Assembly: GCA_029215795.1 (NCBI GenBank)
Contig: JARDYH010000002.1
Coordinates: 17,477,001 to 17,541,000, forward strand
Source of the DNA: Anniella stebbinsi
Taxonomy: Eukaryota > Chordata > Lepidosauria > Squamata > Anniellidae
Length of the DNA: 64,000 nucleotides
Direction of reading: 5' to 3'
Position numbers and translations under genes: made by a program. Below the pieces are notes generated by a model, which was given only the letters and a program-made list of their open reading frames with translations, was not told where the DNA came from and ran no database searches. Shown piece after piece: positions 11,219 through 21,974 of this stretch (position 1 is the first letter of the stretch; every line of letters starts with the position of its first letter).

Positions 11219-11512
11219 CTACAAGAATTCGGTTTGACTCCTGGTTGTCCGATTATGCGCATCTTCTCGGAATCCCATTTACGGCAAATCACTATATGCG
11301 GGAGGCGGTTAAGCGCATAACTGTTTGCCTTACTGGTTGTATGAAACGCGCTTTAGAGGTGTTTAATGCGGAGAATCGCTTGTTCACATGGTCATAAGGC
11401 GCTTTAACTGCCACGGTAAATGAAAAACTCGCTATTTAACGTGCATTCAATAATGCTCATAATCGGACAGAAAAAGCGCCTCAACTCCCGATTTGCGCTC
11501 CGCTCTTGTAGA
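11219..11512. mobile_element. Candidate CpG-rich foldback element
   Basis: Ends CTACAAGAATTCGG... and ...CTCTTGTAG are inverted, and an inner pair TTGTCCGATTATGCGCAT / ATGCTCATAATCGGACA is also inverted. The piece is clearly richer in CpG (TGCGCATC, GCGGGAGGCGG, TTAAGCGCATAA, GAATCGC) than its A/T-rich surroundings. No target duplication visible. A 139-codon frame crosses it but has no family signature. Confidence 0.5.
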
Positions 11513-13285
11513 GGTAAAAATTTTAATGCACCTTGAAAGAGCTTGAAGAGGCACCCAGAGTTTGTCCTCCATTTTATTTGTTTCTTTTTATAGCCTCCTG
11601 GACTCCGTTATTCAGCCATGCTGGCATCCTTTTAGAATGGCCCGTGTCTCCTGCAATCTTTGTCCCATTTTCGCAGGGTCTTCCTTGCTATTATTGTAAG
11701 CCCACGGCTCTTCCCTTCCCATTCCACCCATTCTACTACATTGTCCTTGCTTGCACAATTAGCATCTTTTCGAAGAGGAGATTTGCTCTACTGCATCAGT
11801 CCCACAACGTTGCTGGCATGGCCCCATTTATTTCACCAGCCTGCGCTGGTGATTTGATCGCCAATGTGAGACAAGCAACTAACTGCATGCTGTACACAGC
11901 GAGAATTGTTGTTAACTCTCCAACTAAATTGTTAATTCTTTTCGATACGTGTTCCTGGACCTCAAATTACAACCATATCCTGTAATTTACTGAGCAGAAA
12001 ACGCTGAATGTGTTATAAGATTGCCCTTAATTGGGTTGTTGATCTGTGGCACTAAATTATGAAGCCATTAAGAACATTAGAGAAGCCAAAATAAGTGAAA
12101 CAAGGGAATGGATACACATAGCGATGCTGCCTTCAGTGAGGAGGTAGCCTTTGTTTTTGCTGTAATTACAGCTATTGTTCACTTAAACAAAGGATGGGTA
12201 ACCAGCGGTTGGCAGGGCAGATCCAGCCCTGAGTTAATTTTATGTGCCTCCTCCCCCCTGAGGCCTATCAAATGTTAATCAAGATACGATAACATGTTTG
12301 CTTACCGTTTTGATGTATAAAAGAGCATGCAAGCTTAAGAGCCGAAGAAGATGTGACGTTCATTGCATGAATGCCAGTGATGCAGATGTTTTGGGTAATG
12401 TAAATAGCAATTGCAGGGTGGGTGGAGGTGAAGCAGTGGAACGGGGAAGAGTTTCACCCTTCTCTCCTCTGCCAAGAGGCTGACAAAAATTGCCCCCCAC
12501 CCCAGCTTCTTTCTACACCTAAGGGTGTAGTGGGAGGACCTGGGGGTGACCTTCAAATAGAGGACTGAAAAGAGGACACACGGCCACCCTAGTGGGGCAG
12601 GAGGATAGCTCACAAGACAAGTTACATTTCCATTCCTCAGACTGGGGAATACAGTGGCAGAAAGGTGACCATTCCTAGCTTGAAAAAACAAATAGAGGAT
12701 TTCCTTCATTCATTCACTGATGGATTTCTAAAACACCATCCTTCATCGTAAGTCTCCAGAGTGGTTTGCAATTATTTATTTATTTTCCTGTATTTATTGG
12801 ACCACCCTATAAGTTGCTCAGGGCAATTGACAATAAAGTTAAAACTATATTTAAAAAGCATGCAATAAAATGAAAATAATGAAGCCTACGCTCTGCTGAG
12901 AATTGTAGGACTTTGTTTCTGCATAAACACGCATAGGATTGCTCCCTAACAGACCAGTCTTATACATCTCTGCTCAGACGTAATCCTGTTGATTTCAATG
13001 GGTCTTTCTCCCAGATACAGAGAAGACTGCAGAATAACAAAACAAAACAACAACTAAGCAACAGATGAAAAGGCCTGGGAAAATAATCAAGGTCTTTGTG
13101 CGGCACCAAATCCTTAAAATTAATGCTGTGCCGAAAATTTCTCCTGTGAAAGTTTTGACATTCTCATTCACTTTGATAGAAAAGACATTGCTTTTGAAAA
13201 GAAATTCAAAGGAGAAGAAAATTCAGAGAAATTCTCATGGGTTTGGTTCAGGGTTCTTGTGCTGACCTTACTTAGGAGATGACCA
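11513..13285. other. Gene-free intergenic DNA
   Basis: No gene supported. About 12765-12860 resembles an L2/SINE tail (ATTTATTTATTTTCCTGTAT, AAGTTGCTCAGGGCAATTGA). About 12900-13030 resembles the family P palindrome (CATAGGATTGCTCCCTA, ...GATTTCAATGGGTC). Confidence 0.45.
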
Positions 13286-13289
13286 AGGA

Positions 13290-13312
13290 GTGTGTGTGTG
13301 TGTGTGTGTGTG
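13290..13312. repeat. (TG)n microsatellite
   Basis: Perfect GTGTGT tract of about 11 units. Confidence 0.95.
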
Positions 13313-14850
13313 CCCCGTCTTTCATTGTACAACCATCTCTCACACAGCCTGTACCCTCCTTGGCTTCCCACACTTCCCATCCAGGGGAAGACATCATGAA
13401 TGTATTCTTCCCATAGGGCCTTTTCAGATCAGGAAGTGCAGGCAGTCTGGGAGACTGCAGAGCAATGGTGAGATGTCTGATAGAAAGAAAAATACAGACA
13501 GTGCTCTCTCTCAGCCACCTCAAAGTGATGAGCAAAGGTCAAAAGCACCACTCAGACACATTAAAAATAAATTACAAAAAGGCCCTGAAAATGAGGCAGA
13601 AAAATGGAAGCCTCTTTCATGGGGAAAGAAAACTTTTGTGAAATTCCTGAGATTTTTCTTTTCTTACCCCTTAGAAATAAAAGGACACTTTTCAGAATTT
13701 CCTCCATCTTTTCTTCACCATTGTTTTTTGTTTGTTTGTTTGTTTGTGATGGCTGCATTCCCTCCCTTCCATGCCTTGGAGTGATGCTGGGTATATGTGG
13801 CATTGCGGAGGATGCGAAATGGGGGCCAGGCTACCAACACAGTTGGTGCAGTTTCCACTTGCAGGCAGCAATGCAAAAAAACCCAAAAACCCTGAGGAAA
13901 AGAAAGAAGTTGTTCTACAACCTTTGCCAATGGTGATGCCCACATGTGAGAAATGGTTGGAGAATTTCTCCTCCCTCCCAATTTCTCTACCCACAAATAG
14001 GGTGGGGAATTTTTTAATCCCACTTGCACGCAGCACTAATCAAAACAGCCACCAAGTGAGTCTCTCTGAGGAGGGGATTCCACAGTCACAGCGCAGTCCT
14101 TTCTCCTGCTATACCCCACCAAGTGAGGGCACCATCCAAAGAGGAACGAAAAGTGTGGGAAAGCCCCAATGGAGGCAGACAGGTGCTCTGGCCGAGAAGG
14201 GCTTTCATGGTCCAAAGCAGCTCTTTGAATTGGACCTGGAAACAGAATTGGGGGAGCCAATCACATTGGCAAAGTGCTGGGTAATAGGCTGACTCTGCCC
14301 AGTCCTCATAAGCAAGCGTGCCACCAGATTGTGACCTCATTGAAGTTTCTGAGCTGTCTTCTGCCAGCTGCACATTTAGCCCTTTTGCATTGATCCAAGC
14401 AGGAGGTGACCAGGGCATGGATAACTAATAATGCAAACCATAAGAGACCCTATGGCTTGTTTTAAAAGCAGTGACATTGAGAACAGATTAAATTTTAAAC
14501 ATATGAACTTAAAGCATTTAAAAGCTCTAGGAGAATAAAAAGGTCTTTGCCCATCACCGAAAAGAGAGCAGCAGAGACAGTAGAGATTTGGACTGCAGCC
14601 TAAACATGTGAAAGAGCCACCTGAGAATGTTGGGAAAATCCGGGGGGGGGGGGGAGCTGAAGTTTGCCAAGCTTTCTACAGCTCCCCCCCCCTCCCCTGG
14701 ATTTTGGCTTGCTTCCCCCTGAGCATCGAGTTGGGCAGGTCACAGATTTTTGTTGTTTTGTAAAAAGAAATTTGCACAACAGGAAGTCGGCGAGCCCAAA
14801 GAGGGCCAGATTTTCAAAAGATGGAGATCCATATAGCCTGAATGGTTTAG
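13313..14850. other. Gene-free intergenic DNA
   Basis: Several overlapping short open frames but no recognisable protein, splice-site pair or repeat family. Contains (TTTG)n at 13726-13746 and a G tract at 14642-14654. Confidence 0.5.
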
Positions 14851-15085
14851 TACAGTCTTCCGGAACATGACACCCTCCAGGAGCATTGGACTACACCTCT
14901 CATCATCCCCAGGCAGCAAGATGGATGTAGTCTGATGCTCCCAGAGGTCACCAAGTTGGGGATAGCTGGTGTAGTGGTTGGTACCCTCCAGAAGTTTGAC
15001 TCTACAACTTTCATAAGCCCCAGACAGCATGGCTAATAGCCAGGGATTATGGGAGTTGTAGTCCAACACATCTAGCAGGCACCAG
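14850..15085. repeat. Dispersed repeat 'G' (GGGAGTTGTAGTCC family), two partial copies
   Basis: GACACCCTCCAGGAGCATTG, ACTACACCTCTCATCATCCC, then a second unit with ACCCTCCAGAAGTTTGACTC and GGGAGTTGTAGTCCAACACA. The inverted relation CCTCCA...GGACTACAACTCCCATCATC / GGGAGTTGTAGTCC is typical of the family. Other copies are at about 16505-16660, 24010-24095, 53566-53690, 54760-54870 and 56150-56290. It is common in squamate genomic DNA as I recall. Confidence 0.65.
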
Positions 15086-15104
15086 CATGCTTACCCCTGG
15101 GTTA

Positions 15105-15245
15105 GAGCACTGGACTAGGACTAAGGAGGCCCAGGTTCAAATCTCAGCTATGAAACTCACTGGGTGGCCTTAAGCTCAGTCTAGCCTACCTCACAGGGTT
15201 GTTGAGAGGATAACATTTGGAGAAGGAAAGGACTATGAATGTCTC
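15105..15245 (+). mobile_element. MIR-like tRNA-derived SINE
   Basis: TTAGAGCACTGGACTAGGAC, GGCCCAGGTTCAAATCTCAG (B box GGTTCAAATC), AACTCACTGGGTGGCCTTAA, CTACCTCACAGGGTTGTTG. This is the order of a MIR/CORE-SINE unit. Only part of the A-box region is preserved. Confidence 0.75.
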
Positions 15246-16500
15246 CTTGCAATAAAATGAAATCAGACTATCAATGTAGTAAATAAACACACTTACTAGA
15301 GAGTAGTAAGTGTGGAATGTACTCTGTTCTGAGTTAATATGCATGGAGTTGGGACTCCAACTCCACTTTTACTATACAAGCCCCCTGACTATGCGAGACC
15401 AAATGACATGAAGATTCTTAAGAGAAGACAATTATTTGAGTACAAGCAAGCTCTTTATTGCATGTTTCCCAAGGGAAGGCTTGTTTGCTGAGTGTACAAA
15501 AGTAGCAATGCTAGTAGTCACAAGAGTAGAAGCTAGAGATTAATAAAATTGCTTCTAATCATGCATTCATAGGGCTTCACACCCCAGCAAAGACTGACAA
15601 GCATCTATTTTGAAAGAGTTGATTAAAAAAAGGAGAAAAAAAGAAAGAAAAAAGAACAACCCAGCAATCCTATTTTAAGCATTGCTGCTTTGAGGCTACA
15701 TTGCCAGCATCAAAGGGAAATCTGGTCCTAAAAGGGTTCACTTTGGAAGGTGCAAATCTTCAAAGCCCAATTTCCCTCTGGAGTTAAAAGGGCTGTCCTG
15801 GGTTTTTGTTGTTGTTGTTGTTGTTGTTGTTTTTTAATGAATAAGTCAAAATGCAAGAACTTTTCTTAAGTGCATGCTCAGTTCGATGGATTTTATTTTA
15901 TTTTTAAAATTCTGGTCAGCTTCAAAGTGAATAAGTGAGGTTGACTTCTTTTATGTGGTATATTGCATTTTCTTTTTCACATAAGGAAAGGTTGCTGCCT
16001 AACCTCTCTGGCAATCTAAAACCTGGCGTCATATTGGTACACACCAGAGAACCTTTGTTCTGACCTTCTGTTCAATCTGGTTATATGCAGACTGAAATTC
16101 CCTTTTCTGTTGTATTTCTGTTTTTCAGGTTAGGGCATCTATGTTGTCCTGATACCAGGCTATTGAGGTCATTTCATACAGTATCAAGGGTGGGCATGGT
16201 CAGGCACCTGCTGAGGGCCCGCTCCCCAGCAGGGACCATTGACATGAGCTACCTGGAGTTGCTCCCCTTCTTCACTCTGCTTGATCATCTGTGTCTTGCT
16301 TTGGCCCAGACAATGGTGGTGGTAAGAAGGAGCAACAGCAGGAGATGCCCATTGCCTCCTTGCTCACTGACTCTGGGCCTGTCCAGCAAGCAAGTGGTAG
16401 CAATAATGGCAAAGACAAAGAGGACCTAGAGCAGCTGAGGAAGAGGGCTCATGGTGGGTGTCTTGCCCAAAGGCCCTTCAAAACTTGGAGCCAGCACTGA
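15246..16500. other. Gene-free intergenic DNA
   Basis: No gene supported. Contains (TTG)n at about 15807-15830 and short A- and T-rich runs. An open frame at 16085-16429 shows no family resemblance. Confidence 0.5.
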
Positions 16501-16504
16501 TTTC

Positions 16505-16660
16505 ATACTGTCTAGGACAGCCTCCCCCAACCTGGCACCCTCCAAATGTCCTGGACTATGAGTCCCATCATCTCCAGCAGTATGCCCCATGCTGGCTGGG
16601 GATGACGGAGCATAGCTTAAGAGGGCACCAGATTGGAGAAGACTGGTCTAGTATTTAAGG
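16505..16660. repeat. Dispersed repeat 'G', copy
   Basis: CCTCCCCCAACCTGGCACCC, TCCTGGACTATGAGTCCCAT, ATGCTGGCTGGGGATGA, then GAGGGCACCAGATTGGAGAA. The terminal parts are inverted relative to each other. Confidence 0.7.
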
Positions 16661-16699
16661 TGTCCATGTGAAGATTTGAAGCCTACAGAGGTAAGGTAA

Positions 16700-17182
16700 T
16701 GTGAGGCCTAAAGGCCTGGGTTTTTCCTGTTGGGAGCAGGTATCCCTGAGAGAAGTGGTTTCATTTCTCCAATTAAGATTCGTTTCCCTGGTTAAGTGTC
16801 ATTTCTCCAGTTCCATTTCATTTCTTCAGGGTTGAAATGGAACTTTCTGTTTTGGGGGAGGAGGGTATAAAAATAGAGGAGAGAGCCAGCCAGAGAGCAA
16901 GAGTGAGAGAGCCAGAGCCAGAGCCAGAGCCAGAACCAGAGCCAGAGCCAGAGAGAGAAAAGACCAGAGCAGGAGGAAGCAGGCTGAAGAAGTAAATACA
17001 GCTAGGGTAAAAGAATTTGCATTTTTGCAACTTTTATTTTCTGTTAATACCTTTGTATCACTCAGCAATATTGACTAAATACCTATATTGTAATTTAGTT
17101 GTTTTAATTTAGTAATAAATTGTTGTGTTAAGCTACCAATGTCTGGAATGTCACTCACCCCACATCTACAGCCTAAACCTCA
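16700..17182 (+). mobile_element. Candidate solo LTR
   Basis: Begins TGTGAGGCCTAAAGGCC and ends CAGCCTAAACCTCA, giving TG...CA with inverted TGTGAGG/CCTCA ends. It has a TATA-like box (GGGTATAAAAATAGAGG, 16863-16879) and AATAAA at 17114-17119, in the right order for a U3-R-U5 unit. A (GAGCCA)n tract at about 16908-16952 lies just after the TATA box. I see no paired LTR, primer-binding site or retroviral protein. No target duplication is clear. Confidence 0.5.
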
Positions 17183-17494
17183 CCTTACTGGGGAGCGGGG
17201 AGGTAAAAAGAAGGAAGGTGGAACTCTTAAGGAGGCAAGAGATCCATAAAGAGTTGCTCAAGGGGTCCAGGACATGGAAGGAAGCTTGACAGTCCAACAT
17301 TGCATCAGACTCTGTTTGAAGGGCTGACCATCAGAAGGAAGAGCTGGGCCTTGAAGTTGCCCATCAACAGTTAGCACTTGGATAGCAATTTGAGCAGCCA
17401 CACAGGTACCACTGGTGACAGTTTTCTGCACTATGGTGAGATGTATTTCTATTTAAAATTTAGTCACTGTTGCTAAATTTCCATCTCTACATAT

Positions 17495-17726
17495 ATATCA
17501 ACATTAGCTGATATACCCGGCGTTGCTCACCCCCCCCCCCAAGATATATGTCTGTGAGGTAAACATATTAAAGTAATAGGCCAGTGCTAGGCCTGTGAGT
17601 TAACATTTAATCAAATTACACTTGTTTCTTTTTTTCTCTCTTACCCTCACAACAACCCTGCAAGGTAGGCTGATGCTAGGCCTGTGAGGTAACTTTAAAA
17701 CAAATTCGATATGTTTCTTTTCTCTT

Positions 17727-17762
<36 letters not shown>

Positions 17763-17780
17763 CGATGCATGGCCAGGACC
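17495..17780. repeat. ACCCGGCGTTGC-motif repeat and (TC)n tract
   Basis: CATTAGCTGATATACCCGGC then GTTGCTCACC at about 17502-17530, a motif I associate with dispersed SINE- or RTE-like repeats in several animals. It is followed by two similar pieces with CTAGGCCTGTGAGGTAAC (17588 and 17677 areas), a direct repeat of about 90 bp. (TC)n lies at about 17727-17760. Confidence 0.45.
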
Positions 17781-19394
17781 ACCTTGAAGCCACCACCATG
17801 ATTTTCCTTGTCCCCACAGAAAATGAAAATGAAAACTCCCTGCCTGCCTTTCACCATGGTGCCTGACTTGCCCAATGAGAGTCCTTCCACTGAGACTCAC
17901 GGGAAGTGAAGTCTGGCTGAACCAGTCCACACTGCACTGTTCAATCGGTGCCTGTAGGTAGGCCGTGAGAGAGCTGGCCTGCTGGCTGACTGATGGTTAG
18001 CTTGGTTGCCATTAGCAACGGGCCCAGAACTGCAGCCTCCTTCCCTCTTGCTCTCGATGGGGCCTAGCAACTGAGGCAGCTGGCCTCAGGCGCTTTCCCT
18101 TGAGGCCCAGGGGGATGAGCCACTACCAGATAATGGCTGCCAAAGCCTGATAAGTCTTCCTTCTTTCCCAAGACATGCTGGGAGTTGTAGGCATAAGCCT
18201 AGGTCCCTGAATAACATGTTAGACTTTGAAAACAATCTGAGCTGTGGTAGGAGATAACTGGAGAGTGGGCCTTATTACTTGTGGCACCCTGCTTGTGGAT
18301 TTCTTTTTCCCAGGCAGGTTGGCCTAGTGACTGTATTAATGGCTTTCCAGTGCCAAGTGAATATCCCCCCATATGCCTTTTAACTCGATGGGATTTTTTT
18401 TATGCTGTGTTTGTTTTGTGTGTTTTTTGTCATAACTAAACCATAACATTCCAAGAAAGATGCAGGTTCATGACTTTTATGTAAAAGCCTGACTATACAT
18501 TGAAACAGAAGTGTGAATGGAGTAATGACTGATAGCTGAGGCTAGAATGGTGGGTGGGGTTAGTGGCAGTTGAAGAAATGCAGGTAGAAGGAGAACAAAG
18601 ATAGTTAGTGAGAGGTCAGGAAAGTGGGAGCTGAGTTACGATTGAGAGATAGTGACCTGGTTTACTAATCCATGCTTTATTTAAAATTAACCACTCTACA
18701 TGCCCCTACTACACCTCCCAGCATGCCTTTCACGACCCACAGGTGCCCAAGTCCTCTGAAAGGTGCTTCTCTTCTCTCATTGCCAATGCTGCTCATCGAT
18801 AGAGCATCGAGGAGTAGCATCACTGAGGAGGGGAGGGAATCTGACAGTGGACATGGCCAGCTCCAGCCAAGTCCTGCTGGGACTCTCTCGGCCCACACTT
18901 CATGTCCACTAGGTGCTCCATCAGGAGCCTGTACTGAAGGGCCAGGGCCAGGTTGGGCACTTGCACCCTTTATTGGACTTATTTCTGGACATGCACAGAA
19001 TGCTTCCCCTCCCTCCCTCTTAAGGGTGAAGGCCACACACGCACTTTCCCCAGATTCTCAGAAAACAGCAATATCAGGACAGGATGCCTTTGAGCATGTT
19101 CAGAGTTCAGCTTCTCAAAGTCATGCTGTTGTATCTAGTTATGATTTTAAAAGTACGCATGCTGGGTAGGAGGAGGGTAGGAGTACGCATGGGTAGGAGG
19201 AGGCATCACAAATGGACACAGCCCATTTATGTGGGTTGTTTCCTTTTATGTGAAATTGGGTTGACTACTCGAGACTGACCTTAGAAGTCTGGGTTGTGAA
19301 AGGCATGCAGCAGCCACCCATCTGTGCACTCACAATAGCCTCCAAAGGCTGGTAAGTCTGGCCTCCCACCCAAGGCATGTTTATTCCTGCACAG
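17781..19394. other. Gene-free intergenic DNA
   Basis: No gene supported. A 165-codon frame at 18672-19169 shows no family signature. 19140-19200 has an imperfect AGTACGCATG...GGTAGGAGGAGG duplication. Confidence 0.5.
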
Positions 19395-19930
19395 AAATAC
19401 AAGAGGATGAGCCTGGGAGCCCCATCGAGAGCATCTGGATTAAAATAAATGGGGCAAGGAATAAAAGGAGCATGATAGTCGGCATCTACTACCAACCACC
19501 CAATCAAGGAGAAGACGAGGATGAAACTTTTGAAAAGCAAATTGCCAGCGTTTCAAGGAAATCCGATGTAGTAGTAATGGGGGACTTCAACTACCTCAAT
19601 ATTTGTTGGGAGACAAATTCTGCCAAAAGTGGCCCCTCCAAGAAATTCCTGACATGTGTGGCTGATAACTTTCTCCTACAGAAAGTAGAGAAAGAAACTA
19701 GAGGAACGGCTATCCTTGATTTGATACTGACCAATAGGGAGGACTTAGTGGATAAAGTGGCAGTTACGGGAACTCTGGGGGAAAGTGACCACGTCATATT
19801 TGAGTTCTTGATTTTAAAGGAAGCAAAAGCTGAACATACCCATTCGCGTACTCTGGATTTCAGGAAAACAGATTTTAATAAACTCAGAACTGTGATAAGT
19901 AAGGTCCCATGGCAAGTGACCCTCAAGGAA

Positions 19931-20098
19931 CTGAGGAGAGTGGGAACCCAACTCGCGCATGCACAGTGGGACGGTGGGGGAGGGTTCCCGCCAAAATCTT
20001 AGTGGTAGAAGTTTGCTGAATGGAGCTTGGTGCCGGCATGAGCCCATATGTGTGACTGCACACTCGAAGAATGACGGTTACAGGTAAGCAACCTGCAT
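19931..20098. repeat. Insert inside CR1 (TTACAGGTAAGCAACCTG repeat)
   Basis: Between the CR1 endonuclease and RT pieces: CTCGCGCATGCACAGTGG, GGTTCCCGCCAAAATCTTAG, ATATGTGTGACTGCACACTC, GACGGTTACAGGTAAGCAAC. This is not CR1-like. It looks like a dispersed repeat of unknown class, and part of CR1 has been lost with it. Confidence 0.45.
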
Positions 20099-20501
20099 TT
20101 TCTTTGAATGAGTTCAAATCTCCAGGGCCTGATGAACTGCAACCTAGAGTAATGAGGGAGTTGGCAGAGGAACTCTCAGAACCACTGTCTATTATCTTTG
20201 CAAAATCATGGAAAATGGGTGAAGTGCCGGACAACTGGAGGAGGGCTAATGTTGTCCCTATCTTCAAAAAGGGCAAAAAGGAGGAACCTGGGAACTGCAG
20301 ACCAGTCAGTCTGACTTCCATCCCTGGGAAAACGTTGGAGAAGATTATAAAGAAGTCAATTTGTAAGCACCTTGAAAACAATACAGTGATTACTAGATGC
20401 CAGCATGGATTTGTCAAGAACAAAATCCTGTCAGACTAATATGATCTCATTTTTTGATCGGATAGCCTCCCTTGTGGACTGTGGGAATGCTGTGGACATA
20501 G

Positions 20502-21011
20502 TGGCTCAGTTCGGACGACATATTAAGCAACGGAGGGGTAAATAACATACTGACCATGCGTTAGGCAGGAGGAGCTTCACAGACGACATGCTGCAGCCAG
20601 CGCTGCTCGGCACCGGCAAATGCTCCGGCTGCTACGAACTTGCGGCGGCTATTTTGGTTGCAACCTCTCCTCCCTGTGTCCTCCAGCCATATCCCAGCAG
20701 GCACCGTGAGTGCTGCCGGTTGCATAGAGCGGCCAGGGGTTTTTGGCTGCTCTAGGCAGCAGAACTCTATTCCAAAACGGAATAGTCCACGGAGAGAGGG
20801 GGGGCTGAATTCGGACAACACTTTAAACAACGGGGCTTTGGGCTAAACAATGTGCAAGCCTGTTGTTTCACTCCGTTGTTTAAAGTGCCTGATTAACGTA
20901 CTGTCAGTTGTGTGTGCGTCGCATGTTTCCCTCCAGATGACACAATAAGCAACACAACTGACAATTGTTCCCCCCTCCTCCGTTGCTTAATATGTCGTTC
21001 GAACTGAGCCA
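20502..21011. mobile_element. Foldback DNA transposon 'F2', full copy inside CR1
   Basis: 510 bp with inverted ends TGGCTCAGTTCGGACGAC and TCGTTCGAACTGAGCCA. It interrupts the CR1 RT frame between GGACATAG and GAATATCTTGAATTCAGC. It is the inverse-orientation counterpart of 6380-6869, sharing ATATCCCAGCAGGCACCG-like, AACAACGGGGCTTTGGGCTA and GCAACACAACTGACA blocks. It is younger than the CR1 it splits. Non-coding. Confidence 0.8.
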
Positions 21012-21189
21012 GAATATCTTGAATTCAGCAAAGCTTTTAACAAAGTGCCCCATGACATTCTGATTAACAAACTAGTGAAAAGTGGGCTAGATGGAACTAT
21101 TAGGTGGATCCACAGTTGTGGATTATATACTGAGCAGCAGGATAAAATGGGGGCAATAATGATAGCTAAGAAATGAAAGGTAGTTTACT

Positions 21190-21236
21190 TGCTGAGAGAG
21201 AGAGAGACAGAGAGAGAGAGACAGAGAGAGAGAGAA
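21190..21236. repeat. (GA)n microsatellite, left half
   Basis: GAGAGA tract with GACAGA interruptions. It is abruptly followed by an F2 element, and the tract resumes at 21932. Confidence 0.9.
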
Positions 21237-21459
21237 GCTGAATTCAGACGACACAATAAGCAACTGGGGGGGAGGGAACAATCGTCAGTTGTACTGACTA
21301 TTGTGTCGTCCGAATGCTGCCATAGTCAACTCTGCACTGATCCTAATCCACACCACAGTTGATTATTTATTACCATGCTGTGTGGGGAGTACCCCCTAGA
21401 TGAACAACTGTAAAGTTGATTATTACCCCACCATTGACTATCGTGTTGTCTGAATTCAG
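21237..21459. mobile_element. F2 short-form element
   Basis: Inverted ends GCTGAATTCAGACGACACAA and CGTGTTGTCTGAATTCAGC. Interior has CACACCACAGTTGATTATT and CCACCATTGACTAT, shared with 9620-9766 and inversely with 32535-32757. About 223 bp, non-coding. Confidence 0.75.
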
Positions 21460-21466
21460 CCAGAGA

Positions 21467-21930
21467 GGCTGTGTTCAGACAACATAATGGTGGATTAATA
21501 GTGGATACGCCCCACACAACATGTTCCTACTCAACTGTGGAATGGTTGGGGCTGGCATTGAGTGGACTAATAGACAACCTGGCATTTGACTGACATAGCC
21601 CTTGCCCCACCCTCCCTCCTCCCTCAGTCCTCCCGGTGCTCTCCCTGTAGCCTCTGAGAGTTGTGCCGGCTGTAGCAGATCTTCCAGTGTGGTTTTGGCC
21701 ACTCTTGCCTGGGAACTCTGTAGCCAGCTGAGATAGTCCACTCAACCCTGCAAAATAGTCCACTGAGCCTGACAGACAACACACTAACCACTGGCTGTGC
21801 AGATAGTCAACTCTGCAGAGCGTTGGTTATCTTGGTTGGTTATTTTGAGGAAATAGTCAACCATGGGGTGGGTTTTGCCTGACAGACAACACAATAACCA
21901 ACCGTTGGTTAATGTGTTGTCCGAACTGAG

Positions 21931-21931
<1 letters not shown>
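21467..21931. mobile_element. F2-type element, second tandem insertion
   Basis: Starts GCTGTGTTCAGACAACATAA and ends AATGTGTTGTCCGAACTGAG then C. CAGAGAG lies on both sides (21460-21466 and 21932-21938), but because the site is a (GA)n tract this is weak evidence of a duplication. Internal CCTGACAGACAACACAMTAACC occurs twice. Confidence 0.65.

Positions 21932-21971
<40 letters not shown>
21932..21971. repeat. (GA)n microsatellite, right half
   Basis: Perfect GAGAGA tract continuing the one broken at 21236. Confidence 0.95.

Positions 21972-21974
<3 letters not shown>

Larger units (their letters stand above)
19395..21120 (+). mobile_element. CR1 LINE relic: endonuclease and RT segments
   Basis: Non-LTR retrotransposon with two readable parts. 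19395-19920 is the end of an APE-type endonuclease: [11 protein letters not shown], then VVVMGDFNY (19570 region) and GESDHVIFE (19780 region). 20110-20440 is the start of the reverse transcriptase: KSPGPDELQPRVM, NVVPIFKKGKKEE, GNCRPVSLTSIPGKTLE. RT resumes after an inserted F2 element as [14 protein letters not shown] (21026-21070). The YxDD part is missing, so the element is dead. A foreign piece at about 19930-20100 separates the two domains. Confidence 0.85.

Noticed and set aside
13290..14292. Several overlapping frames of 100-173 codons on both strands
   Set aside because: No family resemblance, no splice signals fitting a gene, and one starts in a (TG)n tract. Treated as chance frames.
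16908..16952. (GAGCCA)n tract as coding repeat or CRISPR-like array
   Set aside because: It is a short hexamer microsatellite in eukaryotic DNA without spacers.
18672..19169. 165-codon + frame
   Set aside because: An antisense frame of similar length overlaps it, neither resembles a known protein, and no splice or promoter context was seen.
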